Shown here: one piece after another, positions 1-6,139 of the stretch
Numbering within the stretch: position 1 is the first letter of the stretch
How the letters are laid out: each line of letters opens with the position of its first letter
Source of the DNA: JANYCD01 sp043738385
GTDB lineage: Bacteria; Pseudomonadota; Gammaproteobacteria; Burkholderiales; Rhodocyclaceae
DNA length: 6,857 nucleotides
Direction of reading: 5' to 3'
Assembly (NCBI GenBank): GCA_043738385.1
Contig: JAYUGL010000050.1
Span: 1 to 6,857, forward strand
Made by a program: the position numbers and the translations under genes
Notes under the pieces: generated by a model
Databases searched by the model: none
What the model was told of the DNA's origin: nothing
Seen by the model: the letters and a program-made list of their open reading frames with translations, nothing else

Positions 1-1
1 C

Positions 2-193
2 CCACCGGCTCACAGAGTGCGCATGCGCACCACCAACGGCCTCGAACGCATCAACCGGGAAATCAAACGCCGCACGCGCGTCGCTTCTATCTTCCCCAAC
101 GCGCCGTCCTGCTTGCGGCTGGTTTCGGCGCTGCTCGCCGAGACCGACGAGGACTGGCTCGAAGGCAAAATCTACCTCAACATGAAACACTGA
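2..193 (+). CDS. IS256-family transposase, C-terminal 63 residues (5' end outside window)
   Basis: This is the end of a DDE transposase that cuts and pastes its own insertion sequence. The visible reading frame contains the family's C-terminal signature: an R-x-R-T-T-N-G-L-E-R-I-N-R-E-I-K-R-R-T-R-V stretch (about residues 7-29 of the fragment), then a short FPN segment, a leucine-rich helix and a final W-L-E-G-K-Y-L-N-M patch before the TGA. In IS256 relatives the catalytic Glu lies within or just before the N-x-x-E-R-x-N-R-E segment, so the end of the catalytic domain is present. Full-length members are about 400 residues; roughly 85% of the protein lies upstream. The frame is open to the window edge, with no sign of decay in the part seen. 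Confidence 0.9.
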   Translation, partial: PPAHRVRMRTTNGLERINREIKRRTRVASIFPNAPSCLRLVSALLAETDEDWLEGKIYLNMKH

Positions 194-235
194 TCTGCCC
201 CAACCTATTTAATTCGATGGAACAGCCTCCAGCCA

Positions 236-263
236 ATTTACAGAAAAGAAGTTGCACAATCCC
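236..263 (+). repeat. probable right terminal inverted repeat of the IS256-family element
   Basis: About 40 bases after the transposase stop lies a segment reading ATTTACAGAAAAGAAGTTGC and then ACAATCCC. The TTTACAGAAA core followed by a TTGCACA-like block and a terminal run of C is how many IS256-family right ends look. The next 8-9 bases would be the target duplication. The partner repeat is outside the window, so this rests on family resemblance. Confidence 0.5.
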
Positions 264-391
264 GAATCCGGCCCAACTACGCGCTCTCGGTTTGATCGAG
301 GCGATCACTTTGTAGACAGAAACTGGAACCCAAAAATCACGCCAAGTGCTTGTTGGGAAACACGAAACTTGATCTTCTCTGGGGGGAACTT
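264..391. other. intergenic DNA between IS end and integrase scrap; no gene seen
   Basis: Short open frames exist on both strands but none has a ribosome binding site, family motifs or a coding-like third-position bias. The minus frame of the neighbouring integrase scrap stays open into this stretch as far as 305, but its residues no longer resemble the family after about position 392. The stretch is best read as flanking or degenerate DNA. Confidence 0.5.
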
Positions 392-541
392 CAGGCTAAC
401 CGACGCGCTCGTACAAGGAGCAAGCCGCAGCCGACAGGGTGCGCGGTAGTTCTTGACGAGTCGCTTACCACCGTCCCAGCGCGAGACCAGCCGCGTGATC
501 TGGGCACGGCTGTAGCCGCTCAGCCGAAACGCGCGCCGCAT
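392..541 (-). pseudogene. remnant of an integrase-core (rve/DDE) transposase, N-terminal DNA-binding part
   Basis: About 50 minus-strand residues read RRAFRLSGYSRAQITRLVSR, then a basic linker with KRLVKNYRAP and a T-S-A-S-V-S-L patch. This matches the N-terminal helix-turn-helix of a family of phage-integrase-like (IS481-related) transposases, where a [VT]-[ST]-G-Y-S-R-x-Q-[VIL]-T-R-L-[VI] helix is followed by a Y-R-A-P linker and an R-Y-T-x-A-D-V-A-L-L segment. Neither the residues normally found upstream nor the catalytic DDE domain can be found. The frame runs into unrelated sequence and stops at 305. It is therefore a scrap left by rearrangement, not a working gene. Family recognition is from memory of the motif and is moderately sure. 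Confidence 0.5.
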
Positions 542-622
542 TCGAGGCGTGGCCCAAGACGCGCGGCATCTGACCTCTTTACCCGTGGTCCCAGGCAGTG
601 CGGGTGCAGCCCCGACGCAAGG
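542..622. other. short spacer downstream of dctM
   Basis: This 81-base stretch follows the stop codon of the last transporter gene on the minus strand. I found no convincing stem-loop with a following T-run on the minus strand, so the operon's terminator is not identified here. No coding signal is seen. Confidence 0.4.
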
Positions 623-1936
623 TCAGCGCGAATACAAGTCAGGCAACACCATCACGATCTGCGGCCAGAAGGTGATCATGGCCGTGGTCACGACCATCAT
701 GAGGAAAAACGGCAGCGACATCCACCCGATGGTGAACACATCCTTGCCGGTCATGTTCTGAAGCACGAACAGATTGAACCCGACCGGCGGCGACAGCTCC
801 GCCATTTCGATCACGATGATCAGGAAGATGCCGAACCAAAGCGGATCGAAACCTGCGCCGGTCACCATTGGCAGCACCACCGGCAAGGTGAGCAGGATCA
901 TCGAGACGCCATCGAGGAAGATGCCGAGCAGGATATAGACGAACGTAAGAAGCGCGATCAGCGCAAACGGACTGAGTTCCATGGCGGCAATGGAGCTGGC
1001 GACGGCTTTGGGGATGCCGGCGATGGCCATGAACGACGACATAAACCCGGCGGCAGCAATCAGAATCGCGATCATGCAACTGGTGCGCAGCGTGGAGTTG
1101 ATGCTGTCCCAGAACGAACGCCAGTTCAGCGTGCGCGAATGCAGGCCGATCAGAAGGGCGCCGAGCACACCCCACGCCGCGCACTCAGTCGCCGTGATCC
1201 AGCCCGCGAACAAGGCGCCGAATACGAAGACCAGCAGCGCCGTCATTGGTCCGAGTTCAATGAGCAGCGAGAATCTCTGGCGCAGCGTCATGGTGTCTTC
1301 GCCCTTAGGCGATTTGTCCGGGTTCAACAGCGCCCAGACCACGATGTACCCGGAGAATAGCGCCATCATCAGGAAACCCGGCAGGAAACCCGCGATGAAC
1401 AGCTTGACCAGAGAGACCTCGGCCGCGACAGCGTACAGCACCATGATGATGGATGGTGGAATCAGGATGCCGAGCGTGCCGCCGGAGCACAGCGCCCCGA
1501 TCGTGATCCCTTCGTCATAGCCGCGGCGCTTTAATTCCGGCAGCGCGATCTTGGAGATCGTGGCACAGGTGGCGGTCGATGAGCCGGAAACGGATCCGAA
1601 TACCCCGCAAGCCAATATCACTACGTGCAGGAGCCTGCCCGGCAGCCAGTTAACCCAGGGTGCGAGGCCGCGGAAGATCTGCTCGGAGAGCCGCGTTCGA
1701 AACAGGATTTCGCCCATCCAGACGAAGAGCGGCAGCGCCGCCAGTTCGAAACTGGTCATCGTCTTCCATTGCACCGATGTCAGCATCGAGCCGATGCGGA
1801 CGAATGAGTAGTCGTTGAGAACGTACAGTCCGACGATGCTGACAACCAGCATCGCGGCAAAAATCCAGACGCCGGCGGCCAGCAATCCGAGTAGGCCGAC
1901 GATGATGATGATTGACGTGATCAGCGGGCTATCCAT
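623..1936 (-). CDS. dctM: TRAP transporter large membrane subunit, DctM family (437 aa)
   Basis: This is the ion-coupled translocation subunit of a tripartite ATP-independent periplasmic (TRAP) transporter. It forms the membrane channel that accepts solute from the binding protein and carries it inward with Na+ or H+. The 437 residues match the usual DctM length (about 425-440) and are almost wholly hydrophobic, with roughly 12 membrane segments. Family hallmarks are clear: G-S-V-S-G-S-S-T-A-T at 114-123, followed by the K-I-A-L-P-E-[LM]-K-R-R-G-Y-D loop; G-G-T-L-G-I-L-I-P-P-S at 152-162; and E-M-A-E-L-S-P-P-V-G-F-N-L-F-V-L-Q at 377-393. The ATG at 1936 is preceded by a GAGGT motif and lies 9 bases after the dctQ stop, so the two are translationally linked. 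The gene is intact. The symbol is the family name; it does not imply a C4-dicarboxylate substrate. Confidence 0.95.
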   Translation of the reverse strand: MDSPLITSIIIIVGLLGLLAAGVWIFAAMLVVSIVGLYVLNDYSFVRIGSMLTSVQWKTMTSFELAALPLFVWMGEILFRTRLSEQIFRGLAPWVNWLPGRLLHVVILACGVFGSVSGSSTATCATISKIALPELKRRGYDEGITIGALCSGGTLGILIPPSIIMVLYAVAAEVSLVKLFIAGFLPGFLMMALFSGYIVVWALLNPDKSPKGEDTMTLRQRFSLLIELGPMTALLVFVFGALFAGWITATECAAWGVLGALLIGLHSRTLNWRSFWDSINSTLRTSCMIAILIAAAGFMSSFMAIAGIPKAVASSIAAMELSPFALIALLTFVYILLGIFLDGVSMILLTLPVVLPMVTGAGFDPLWFGIFLIIVIEMAELSPPVGFNLFVLQNMTGKDVFTIGWMSLPFFLMMVVTTAMITFWPQIVMVLPDLYSR

Positions 1937-1945
1937 TGCGTGACC

Positions 1946-2455
1946 TCAGATCTCGTCCGGCGATTCGTCGGCGAGCACCAATTTTTTGGTGAGCACCAGG
2001 ACGAGCAAGGCGATCATGTTCAGAAGAAACGCCACCATGCCGATGAATAGTCCGAGCGGCGGCAGCCACAGCGGCAGCGGGATGAGGCTGTCGGTCTCGT
2101 AGCCTCGCGTGAAGCTTCGCTGCATGTCAAGCCAGACGTAATAGGCGGCCAGGCCAAGCACGAACATGCCGCACGACAAGCAGAAAACATCGAGCACCTG
2201 ACGGACACGGGGCGACGCGAACTGAAGCAGAATGTTGACGCGGATGAGACCGCCATCGCGCATCGTCTGGCTGGCTGCGAGCATTGTCATGGCGGCCAGG
2301 CCATAACCGACGAATTCGGTGAGGACGTTGGACGAGGTACCGAACACGGTTCGACGCGCGATCTCGATGATCGTATAAGCGGTCATCGAGATCAGGATGA
2401 TGCCCGCCACCGCCGAGGAGGCCCTGGCAATCCATTCGGCAAGTCGCGCGAGCAT
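1946..2455 (-). CDS. dctQ: TRAP transporter small membrane subunit, DctQ family (169 aa)
   Basis: This is the small integral membrane subunit that associates with DctM in the TRAP transporter. The protein has four predicted membrane segments, at about residues 15-33, 45-63, 88-108 and 131-156, the standard DctQ topology. Family marks are the E-I-A-R-R-T-V-F-G segment at the end of the first helix (31-39), the R-D-G-G-L-I-R-V-N motif at 66-74, and P-L-P-L-W-L-P-P at 126-133 before the last helix. Its 169 residues are normal for the family. It starts 38 bases after dctP and ends 9 bases before dctM. The ribosome binding site before its ATG is weak, which would fit coupling to upstream translation. 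Nothing is broken. Confidence 0.92.
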   Translation of the reverse strand: MLARLAEWIARASSAVAGIILISMTAYTIIEIARRTVFGTSSNVLTEFVGYGLAAMTMLAASQTMRDGGLIRVNILLQFASPRVRQVLDVFCLSCGMFVLGLAAYYVWLDMQRSFTRGYETDSLIPLPLWLPPLGLFIGMVAFLLNMIALLVLVLTKKLVLADESPDEI

Positions 2456-2493
2456 GAGATTGTGGTCGAAGCCGGTTGCGGGGGAGAATCGCG

Positions 2494-3510
2494 TCAGTAG
2501 ACCTTCTTTTTCTCCTGCTCGAACGAAGTGAGTACCTTCTCCGCGACGTCGGGTCCGACCTTTTTCTTCCAGTCGTCCATCAAGGGGCTGCCAGCCTTTT
2601 GGAGCTGGCTCCGGAACTCGGCCGGAATTGTGTCCCAGACGGTCACGCCGTTGGCCTTCATCGCCTTCGAATTCTCGTCGAGGCGAGCGATGGTGCGATC
2701 CAGGGCGCGCTTACTGGCTTCCGCAGATGCGTCAAAAACGGCGCGCTTGAGATCAGGCGACAATTTGTCGAGCGTCGGCTTGTGAATATGGATCAGAAAG
2801 ACGCCGATCTCGAGGTCGAGCCTGGTGTAGTTTTTCATCTGCTCGTAAAACCGGGCCGAGAGGCCGCTTTCGCAGGTGGTGATCACTGAATCGATCACAC
2901 CCGTGCTCAGGGCCGGTGGCACATCGCCCCAGGCCATGAATGTGGGTGAGGCGCCCGCATTCTGGAATGTTTTGGTCGTGTTCGGATTGTTGGTCCGCAG
3001 CTTCAGCGTTTTGAGTGTCGCCAGGTCCTGGACAGGCTTCTTCGACCACATGCCAACCGGCGTCTGGAAGGTCTCAAACAGCAGAACCTGGTTGAGCTTC
3101 GCGAGGTGGGCCTCGGCAAAGGGACGCTGCGCAGCCCAAATGGCTCTGCCGTCCTTCAGGTTGCCGGCCATGAACGGGATGAACTGCACGCTCGCCAACG
3201 GCATCGTAGACAGGATCTTGTCCAGGATGGTGGAGGAGAGTGGCACGACGCCCTGTTCCACCGCGGTCAAAATATCCCGCTCTCCCAGGCCCAGCGACCC
3301 GCTGAAGTGGACAGTGATTTCGATCTTTCCGCCTGATTTTTCCTTGACCAGTCGCGCGAAGTCGCCCGCCGCGATGCCGGAAATCGAAGTCGGCGGAAAT
3401 GCCTCGGTCATATCCCATTTGATGGTCTGGGCGATCGCCGTCGTGCTGGCGGCAAACAACGCCCCGATGGCGAATGACGCCACTTTGGAAACAAAAGAAT
3501 TCATGTGCAT
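2494..3510 (-). CDS. dctP: TRAP transporter periplasmic solute-binding protein, DctP family (338 aa)
   Basis: This is the secreted receptor that binds the solute in the periplasm and delivers it to DctQM. Residues 1-27 form a signal peptide: a short basic start, a hydrophobic core (about 10-22) and a T-A-I-A cleavage motif before Gln28. The mature protein opens with a W-D-M-T-E-A-F-P-P strand. Further family features are the K-S-G-G-K-I-E-I-T-V-H-F-S-G segment (58-71), Leu-Arg172 (the position of the invariant Arg that salt-bridges a substrate carboxylate in the family) and the W-G-D-V-P-P-A-L-S-T-G-V-I-D block (194-207). I chose the ATG at 3510, giving 338 aa, because AAGGAG lies six bases upstream; a TTG 18 bases further up contains no such site ahead of it. 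The conserved Arg suggests a carboxylate-bearing ligand, but which one is unknown. Confidence 0.93.
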   Translation of the reverse strand: MHMNSFVSKVASFAIGALFAASTTAIAQTIKWDMTEAFPPTSISGIAAGDFARLVKEKSGGKIEITVHFSGSLGLGERDILTAVEQGVVPLSSTILDKILSTMPLASVQFIPFMAGNLKDGRAIWAAQRPFAEAHLAKLNQVLLFETFQTPVGMWSKKPVQDLATLKTLKLRTNNPNTTKTFQNAGASPTFMAWGDVPPALSTGVIDSVITTCESGLSARFYEQMKNYTRLDLEIGVFLIHIHKPTLDKLSPDLKRAVFDASAEASKRALDRTIARLDENSKAMKANGVTVWDTIPAEFRSQLQKAGSPLMDDWKKKVGPDVAEKVLTSFEQEKKKVY

Positions 3511-3516
3511 GAGAAT

Positions 3517-3522
3517 CTCCTT
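3517..3522 (-). promoter_or_regulatory. ribosome binding site of dctP (decides the start)
   Basis: On the minus strand AAGGAG is followed by six bases (ATTCTC) and then ATG at 3510. This fixes the dctP start at 3510 in preference to the in-frame TTG at 3528, which would place the site inside the gene, and to the second ATG at 3504, which is spaced too far. Confidence 0.75.
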
Positions 3523-3576
3523 GGACAAGTGCGGTTGCTGATTTGGGGTGGCAGTGCAAGAGCCGTTGATCGAGTT

Positions 3577-4785
3577 TTACCAGTGCAACTCCATCGGGAA
3601 CTGATCTAGGGTTTCCACGCCGCCCGCCGTCAGGCGAACGATCCGCTCGGTACGCAGACCGCCGACATTGGGCACGGTGATCGTCGACTTCAGCGTAAAT
3701 ACCATATTTTCCTGGAGGATCGTCGTATTGCCCGGCCCGATCCACGGCGCCTCTTCTTCAGGATCCATCCCGGTGCCGTGCCCCGTTCCGTGGCCGCGTG
3801 CCTCGCTGGAAAATTTTTCGTAGCCGGATTTGACCAGCGCCTGCTGAATCACGGTGTTGAGTTCAGTCGCCGCGATGCCGGGTCGTGCGGCCGCGAGCCC
3901 CGCTTCGACCGCGCGGGCGGCAGCGGCAACGATGGCCATCTTCTCCGGCGACGCGGGGCCGTAGGTAAAACCTCGCCCTCCGTCGGCAACATACCCGCGA
4001 TACCGGGCCCCGATGTCGGTCATGACGAGATCGCCGGATTGCAGGATCCGGTCAGTCGGCCGGGCGAGATTGTATGCAGAGCGCGGGCCTGCCTGCACCA
4101 TCGAGTCGAAAGCTGTCCGGTCGGCCCCGCCCGCGAGCATCGCCCGGTCGGCCAGCCACGCTAGTTCGCGTTCCGAATGCGGCTTGCCGTCGGCCAGCGT
4201 GTCCCGGATTGCGGCCATGGCCGAGTCGGTCAACGCCGCCGCACGGCGCATGAGGCGCACTTCGGCGTCACTCTTGATAGCCTTGATTTCTGCCAGCACC
4301 GGCGTCGGCGCCAGACGGAGGTCGCCGAGCCCATCCTTGATGCGATCGAGTACGCTGGCGGGTATATAGGCTTGTCCTGCGAGGCCGACCGTTCCCCCGT
4401 GGTGCGCGCCTGCAAACTTGCGCAGCCGGTCTCCCAATTCCCGGAAACTGACCACAGGGAACGTGGTGCAGCTAGAGGCATACATCAGGCACTGCTCGGA
4501 GACAAACAGTATCGGCTCCTCATCGACGCCGAGCAGCAGCACGGCGTTGGCAATGTCGGAGACCCCATCGAGCGGACGGAATTCGGTGAAATAGCTGACA
4601 TTGGCGCCGCGCCAGCAGTCGCCGAACGCGACCAGGCCGACCAGCCCGGCTTTGTCGATCGCAGCCCGCACTTTTGTCGCACGCGTGCGAAATTCGTCGG
4701 CGGAGATGTCTTCTGCTGCGGCATTTGCTGTCGCGGGCGAGGGTCCGCGGGAAGTCGTAAGCCGTTCCAAGGTTTCCGTTGTCAT
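3577..4785 (-). CDS. M24-family (creatinase / Xaa-Pro aminopeptidase-like) protein (402 aa)
   Basis: This is a pita-bread-fold protein of the M24 family, whose members cleave Xaa-Pro peptides, creatine, ectoine or other C-N bonds, usually in the cytoplasm (no signal peptide here). The N-terminal creatinase-type domain spans about residues 30-170 (note Gly-Asp-Cys-Trp-Arg-Gly at 55-60) and the catalytic domain about 175-395. Visible active-site motifs are T-D-I-G (Asp257), V-A-D-G-G-R-G (Asp268), G-H-G-T-G with His336, and R-T-E (Glu380). At the usual F-T-[LI]-E-P position this protein has F-T-L-K (Lys366), so one of the five metal ligands of metallopeptidases is missing. It is probably first in an operon with dctP, 66 bases downstream. 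The start at 4785 is chosen for GGAGAG seven bases ahead; an ATG at 4845 would add 20 residues and lacks such a site. The exact substrate is not deducible. Confidence 0.88.
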   Translation of the reverse strand: MTTETLERLTTSRGPSPATANAAAEDISADEFRTRATKVRAAIDKAGLVGLVAFGDCWRGANVSYFTEFRPLDGVSDIANAVLLLGVDEEPILFVSEQCLMYASSCTTFPVVSFRELGDRLRKFAGAHHGGTVGLAGQAYIPASVLDRIKDGLGDLRLAPTPVLAEIKAIKSDAEVRLMRRAAALTDSAMAAIRDTLADGKPHSERELAWLADRAMLAGGADRTAFDSMVQAGPRSAYNLARPTDRILQSGDLVMTDIGARYRGYVADGGRGFTYGPASPEKMAIVAAAARAVEAGLAAARPGIAATELNTVIQQALVKSGYEKFSSEARGHGTGHGTGMDPEEEAPWIGPGNTTILQENMVFTLKSTITVPNVGGLRTERIVRLTAGGVETLDQFPMELHW

Positions 4786-4792
4786 CTGGTTA

Positions 4793-4798
4793 CTCTCC
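4793..4798 (-). promoter_or_regulatory. ribosome binding site of the M24 gene (decides the start)
   Basis: Minus-strand GGAGAG lies seven bases before the ATG at 4785. The alternative in-frame ATG at 4845 has no purine-rich block at a suitable distance, so the 402-residue product is preferred. Confidence 0.65.
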
Positions 4799-4994
4799 AA
4801 AATATCGGCAAGCCGTCGTCCGCCGCCTGCTCCCGGGTGCCGCATGACGTGGCACTGCGTCCCTACAACCGGCGGTCATTTGATATGGGTAAATTGGAGG
4901 CCGATCCCGGTGTAGTGGGTGGCAGCCCGCGCCGCACTTCAGCCAACCCCCGACCCTAGCGCTTCAGCGCATGTTTTTAGGAGGTCCAGAGTGA

Positions 4995-5023
4995 AGATTA
5001 CATCTGACTCATATGCATTACAA
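4995..5023 (-). promoter_or_regulatory. candidate promoter of the M24-TRAP operon
   Basis: On the minus strand TTGTAA (5018-5023) and TAATCT (4995-5000) are spaced by exactly 17 bases, resembling a weak sigma-70-type promoter (four of six and three of six consensus bases). Weakness is common for promoters that need an activator. It would start transcription near 4988, leaving a leader of about 200 bases. This is a pattern match only. Confidence 0.3.
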
Positions 5024-5032
5024 ATGAAATAT

Positions 5033-5045
5033 TCGGATCGTCCTA
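5033..5045. promoter_or_regulatory. candidate LysR-type regulator binding site (T-N11-A)
   Basis: The sequence T-C-G-G-A-T-C-G-T-C-C-T-A has the T-N11-A form of LysR-family sites with an inner GGA-N3-TCC dyad. It sits in the shared intergenic region, directly over the expected -35 of the regulator gene and about 45-57 bases upstream of the inferred operon start. That is the usual geometry for autorepression plus divergent activation. No second half-site is obvious. Confidence 0.4.
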
Positions 5046-5056
5046 TATCGTTTTGT

Positions 5057-5062
5057 TATACT
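5057..5062 (+). promoter_or_regulatory. candidate -10 element of the LysR-type regulator gene
   Basis: TATACT matches five of six bases of the sigma-70 -10 consensus, in an AT-rich stretch 25 bases before the ATG. At 17-base spacing the -35 would be CGGATC (5034-5039), a poor match that overlaps the candidate regulator site. Confidence 0.4.
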
Positions 5063-5076
5063 ATTTTTTTCGACAC

Positions 5077-5082
5077 TGGAGG
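5077..5082 (+). promoter_or_regulatory. ribosome binding site of the LysR-type regulator gene
   Basis: TGGAGG precedes the ATG at 5088 by five bases and supports that start. Confidence 0.7.
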
Positions 5083-5087
5083 CTGCC

Positions 5088-6053
5088 ATGCCGAACCCTG
5101 TGATCGACGCGCGGCTGTCATCGCGTCTGAAAACCCGGCAACTGACGCTGCTGTTGCATCTAGTCGACAGGCGCTCGATATTGCGCGCCGCCGAAGCCGC
5201 CAATATGACGCAACCGGCGGCGTCGAAAATGTTGGCGGAACTCGAAGACACCTTGGGTGTAGCGCTATTCGTGCGCCATGCGCGCGGTGTCGAACCGACG
5301 TGGTATGGGGAGGTACTGGTACGGCATGCGCGCAATGCCCTGATGGAACTGCAAGAGGCCCAAGTGGAAATCGCCAATCTTAAATCGGGCGTCACCGGCC
5401 ATGCGTCGATCGGCACGGTTGTGACGTCGGCGACCAGCCTGGTGCCAATGGCCGTCGCCGAATTGAAGGCCAGAAGTCCGCGCATCTTGGTCAACATCGA
5501 GGTGGATTTCAGTGAAGTGCTGGTGCGCCAGCTGCTTGCCGGAAAGCTCGAGATCGTCGTTGCTCGTATCTACCATCCGGATGGCTTGGCCGAGCTCAAC
5601 TTCGAACCGTTCGGCGAAGAGCCCCACGCGATGTATGCGCGTGCCGATCATCCGCTGATGCGCAAGCGAGCGCTCCGTCTGAACGACCTCGTCGGGCAAA
5701 CCTGGGTACTGCCGCCACGCGGCAATGTCCTCCGGGACCGGCTGAGCGTCCTTTTCCTCGAGCAGCGGCTGGGGCTGCCGAAACAAGTCGTCGAGACGGC
5801 GTCGCTGCCCATTATCATTAGCTTGCTGCAATTGAGCGAAATGGTATCCGCGCTGCCCTCCGAGGTAGTGCGCCCCTATTGCGAATCGGGCATCCTGAAA
5901 AAGTTGCCGATCAAGCTTGATCTGCGCCTCGGGGAAGCCGGCATCATCACGCGTCGCGATGTGGAACTGTCCCCGGGCGCCCGCGCGATGCTTGCTACAC
6001 TGCGCGCAGTCGCCGCGCGGCACTATCCTCGCCGGCAAGCGAAGGCTGCTTAA
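5088..6053 (+). CDS. LysR-type transcriptional regulator (321 aa)
   Basis: This is a DNA-binding regulator that senses a small-molecule inducer. The winged helix-turn-helix lies at about residues 15-74. The scanning part has S-I-L-R-A-A-E-A-A-N-M followed by T-Q-P-A-A-S-K-M-L-A-E-L-E (recognition helix, 41-53), then L-G-V-A-L-F-V-R-H-A-R-G-V-E-P-T at 56-71, a signature of the GbpR-like branch. A linker helix runs to about residue 95 and a periplasmic-binding-protein-like effector domain fills about 97-305, opening with G-H-A-S-I-G-T-V. The length is normal for the family. Transcribed away from the M24-TRAP operon, it most likely controls that operon, with the substrate or a breakdown product as inducer. 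This is inferred from gene position and the shared control region. The gene looks intact, with an ATG, a good ribosome binding site and a TAA stop. Confidence 0.93.
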   Translation: MPNPVIDARLSSRLKTRQLTLLLHLVDRRSILRAAEAANMTQPAASKMLAELEDTLGVALFVRHARGVEPTWYGEVLVRHARNALMELQEAQVEIANLKSGVTGHASIGTVVTSATSLVPMAVAELKARSPRILVNIEVDFSEVLVRQLLAGKLEIVVARIYHPDGLAELNFEPFGEEPHAMYARADHPLMRKRALRLNDLVGQTWVLPPRGNVLRDRLSVLFLEQRLGLPKQVVETASLPIIISLLQLSEMVSALPSEVVRPYCESGILKKLPIKLDLRLGEAGIITRRDVELSPGARAMLATLRAVAARHYPRRQAKAA

Positions 6054-6139
6054 CGCGCCGGGCGAGAACGTGCCCAATCGGGGATTTGTATTGAGCACGC
6101 ATGGGTGCCCGAATTTCAAGGGCAAAACCGGTTTTTACC

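Larger units (their letters stand above)
1..263 (+). mobile_element. IS256-family insertion sequence, 3' end only
   Basis: The window opens inside an IS256-family (Mutator-like) insertion sequence. What is visible is the tail of the transposase gene, about 40 bases of untranslated DNA, and a probable right inverted repeat ending near 263. The left end lies outside the window, so the element may be complete or partial. The right boundary is inferred from the resemblance of 236-263 to the termini of this family, because the matching left repeat and the short target duplication cannot be checked here. Confidence 0.7.
4786..5087. promoter_or_regulatory. divergent control region between the M24-TRAP operon and the LysR regulator
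   Basis: This 302-base gap separates two diverging genes. The part nearest the regulator, about 4991-5075, is markedly richer in A and T than its surroundings and holds the candidate promoter elements listed separately. The part nearest the M24 gene, about 4800-4960, is GC-rich, contains no gene I can support, and would be a long untranslated leader if the operon promoter is where I place it. A short GCGCT-TC-AGCGC dyad followed by a T-run lies at about 4957-4978 on the plus strand; its two-base loop and short stem make it a poor terminator. Confidence 0.6.

Noticed and set aside
350..1360. 336-codon open frame on the plus strand opposite dctM
   Set aside because: The product is a low-complexity run of Arg, Gln, His, Asp and Glu, as expected from the complement of a GC-rich membrane protein gene. 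dctM on the other strand has unmistakable family motifs.
3511..3528. TTG start giving dctP six extra residues
   Set aside because: It would place the good AAGGAG ribosome binding site inside the gene; the ATG at 3510 is ideally spaced from it.
2876..3541. 221-codon plus-strand open frame opposite dctP
   Set aside because: Antisense shadow of a gene with a clear signal peptide and TRAP-receptor motifs; no ribosome binding site.
3541..3565. Sigma-54-like TGGCAG...TGCA pattern near the M24-dctP gap
   Set aside because: Element order and spacing do not fit the -24/-12 consensus, and it points away from dctP.
4786..4845. Longer M24 product starting at the ATG at 4845
   Set aside because: No ribosome binding site ahead of it; the ATG at 4785 has GGAGAG at seven bases and gives a typical family length.
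4177..4959. 260-codon plus-strand open frame opposite the M24 gene, reaching into the control region
   Set aside because: The product is rich in Arg, Gly and His with no family motif. The M24 reading frame explains the same bases.
4919..5383. 154-codon plus-strand frame spanning the control region and the start of the regulator gene
   Set aside because: Most of its length is the regulator gene read in another frame. Only the AGGAGG-GTG start at 4991 within it is noteworthy, and that is reported as a finding.
6027..6066. Imperfect inverted repeat CTCGCCGG / CCGGGCGAG around the regulator stop as a terminator
   Set aside because: The arms are imperfect and no T-run follows on either strand.
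5265..6125. 286-codon open frame on the minus strand opposite the LysR gene
   Set aside because: No recognisable domain; it mirrors the codon pattern of the clearly identified regulator and starts in the spacer without a ribosome binding site.
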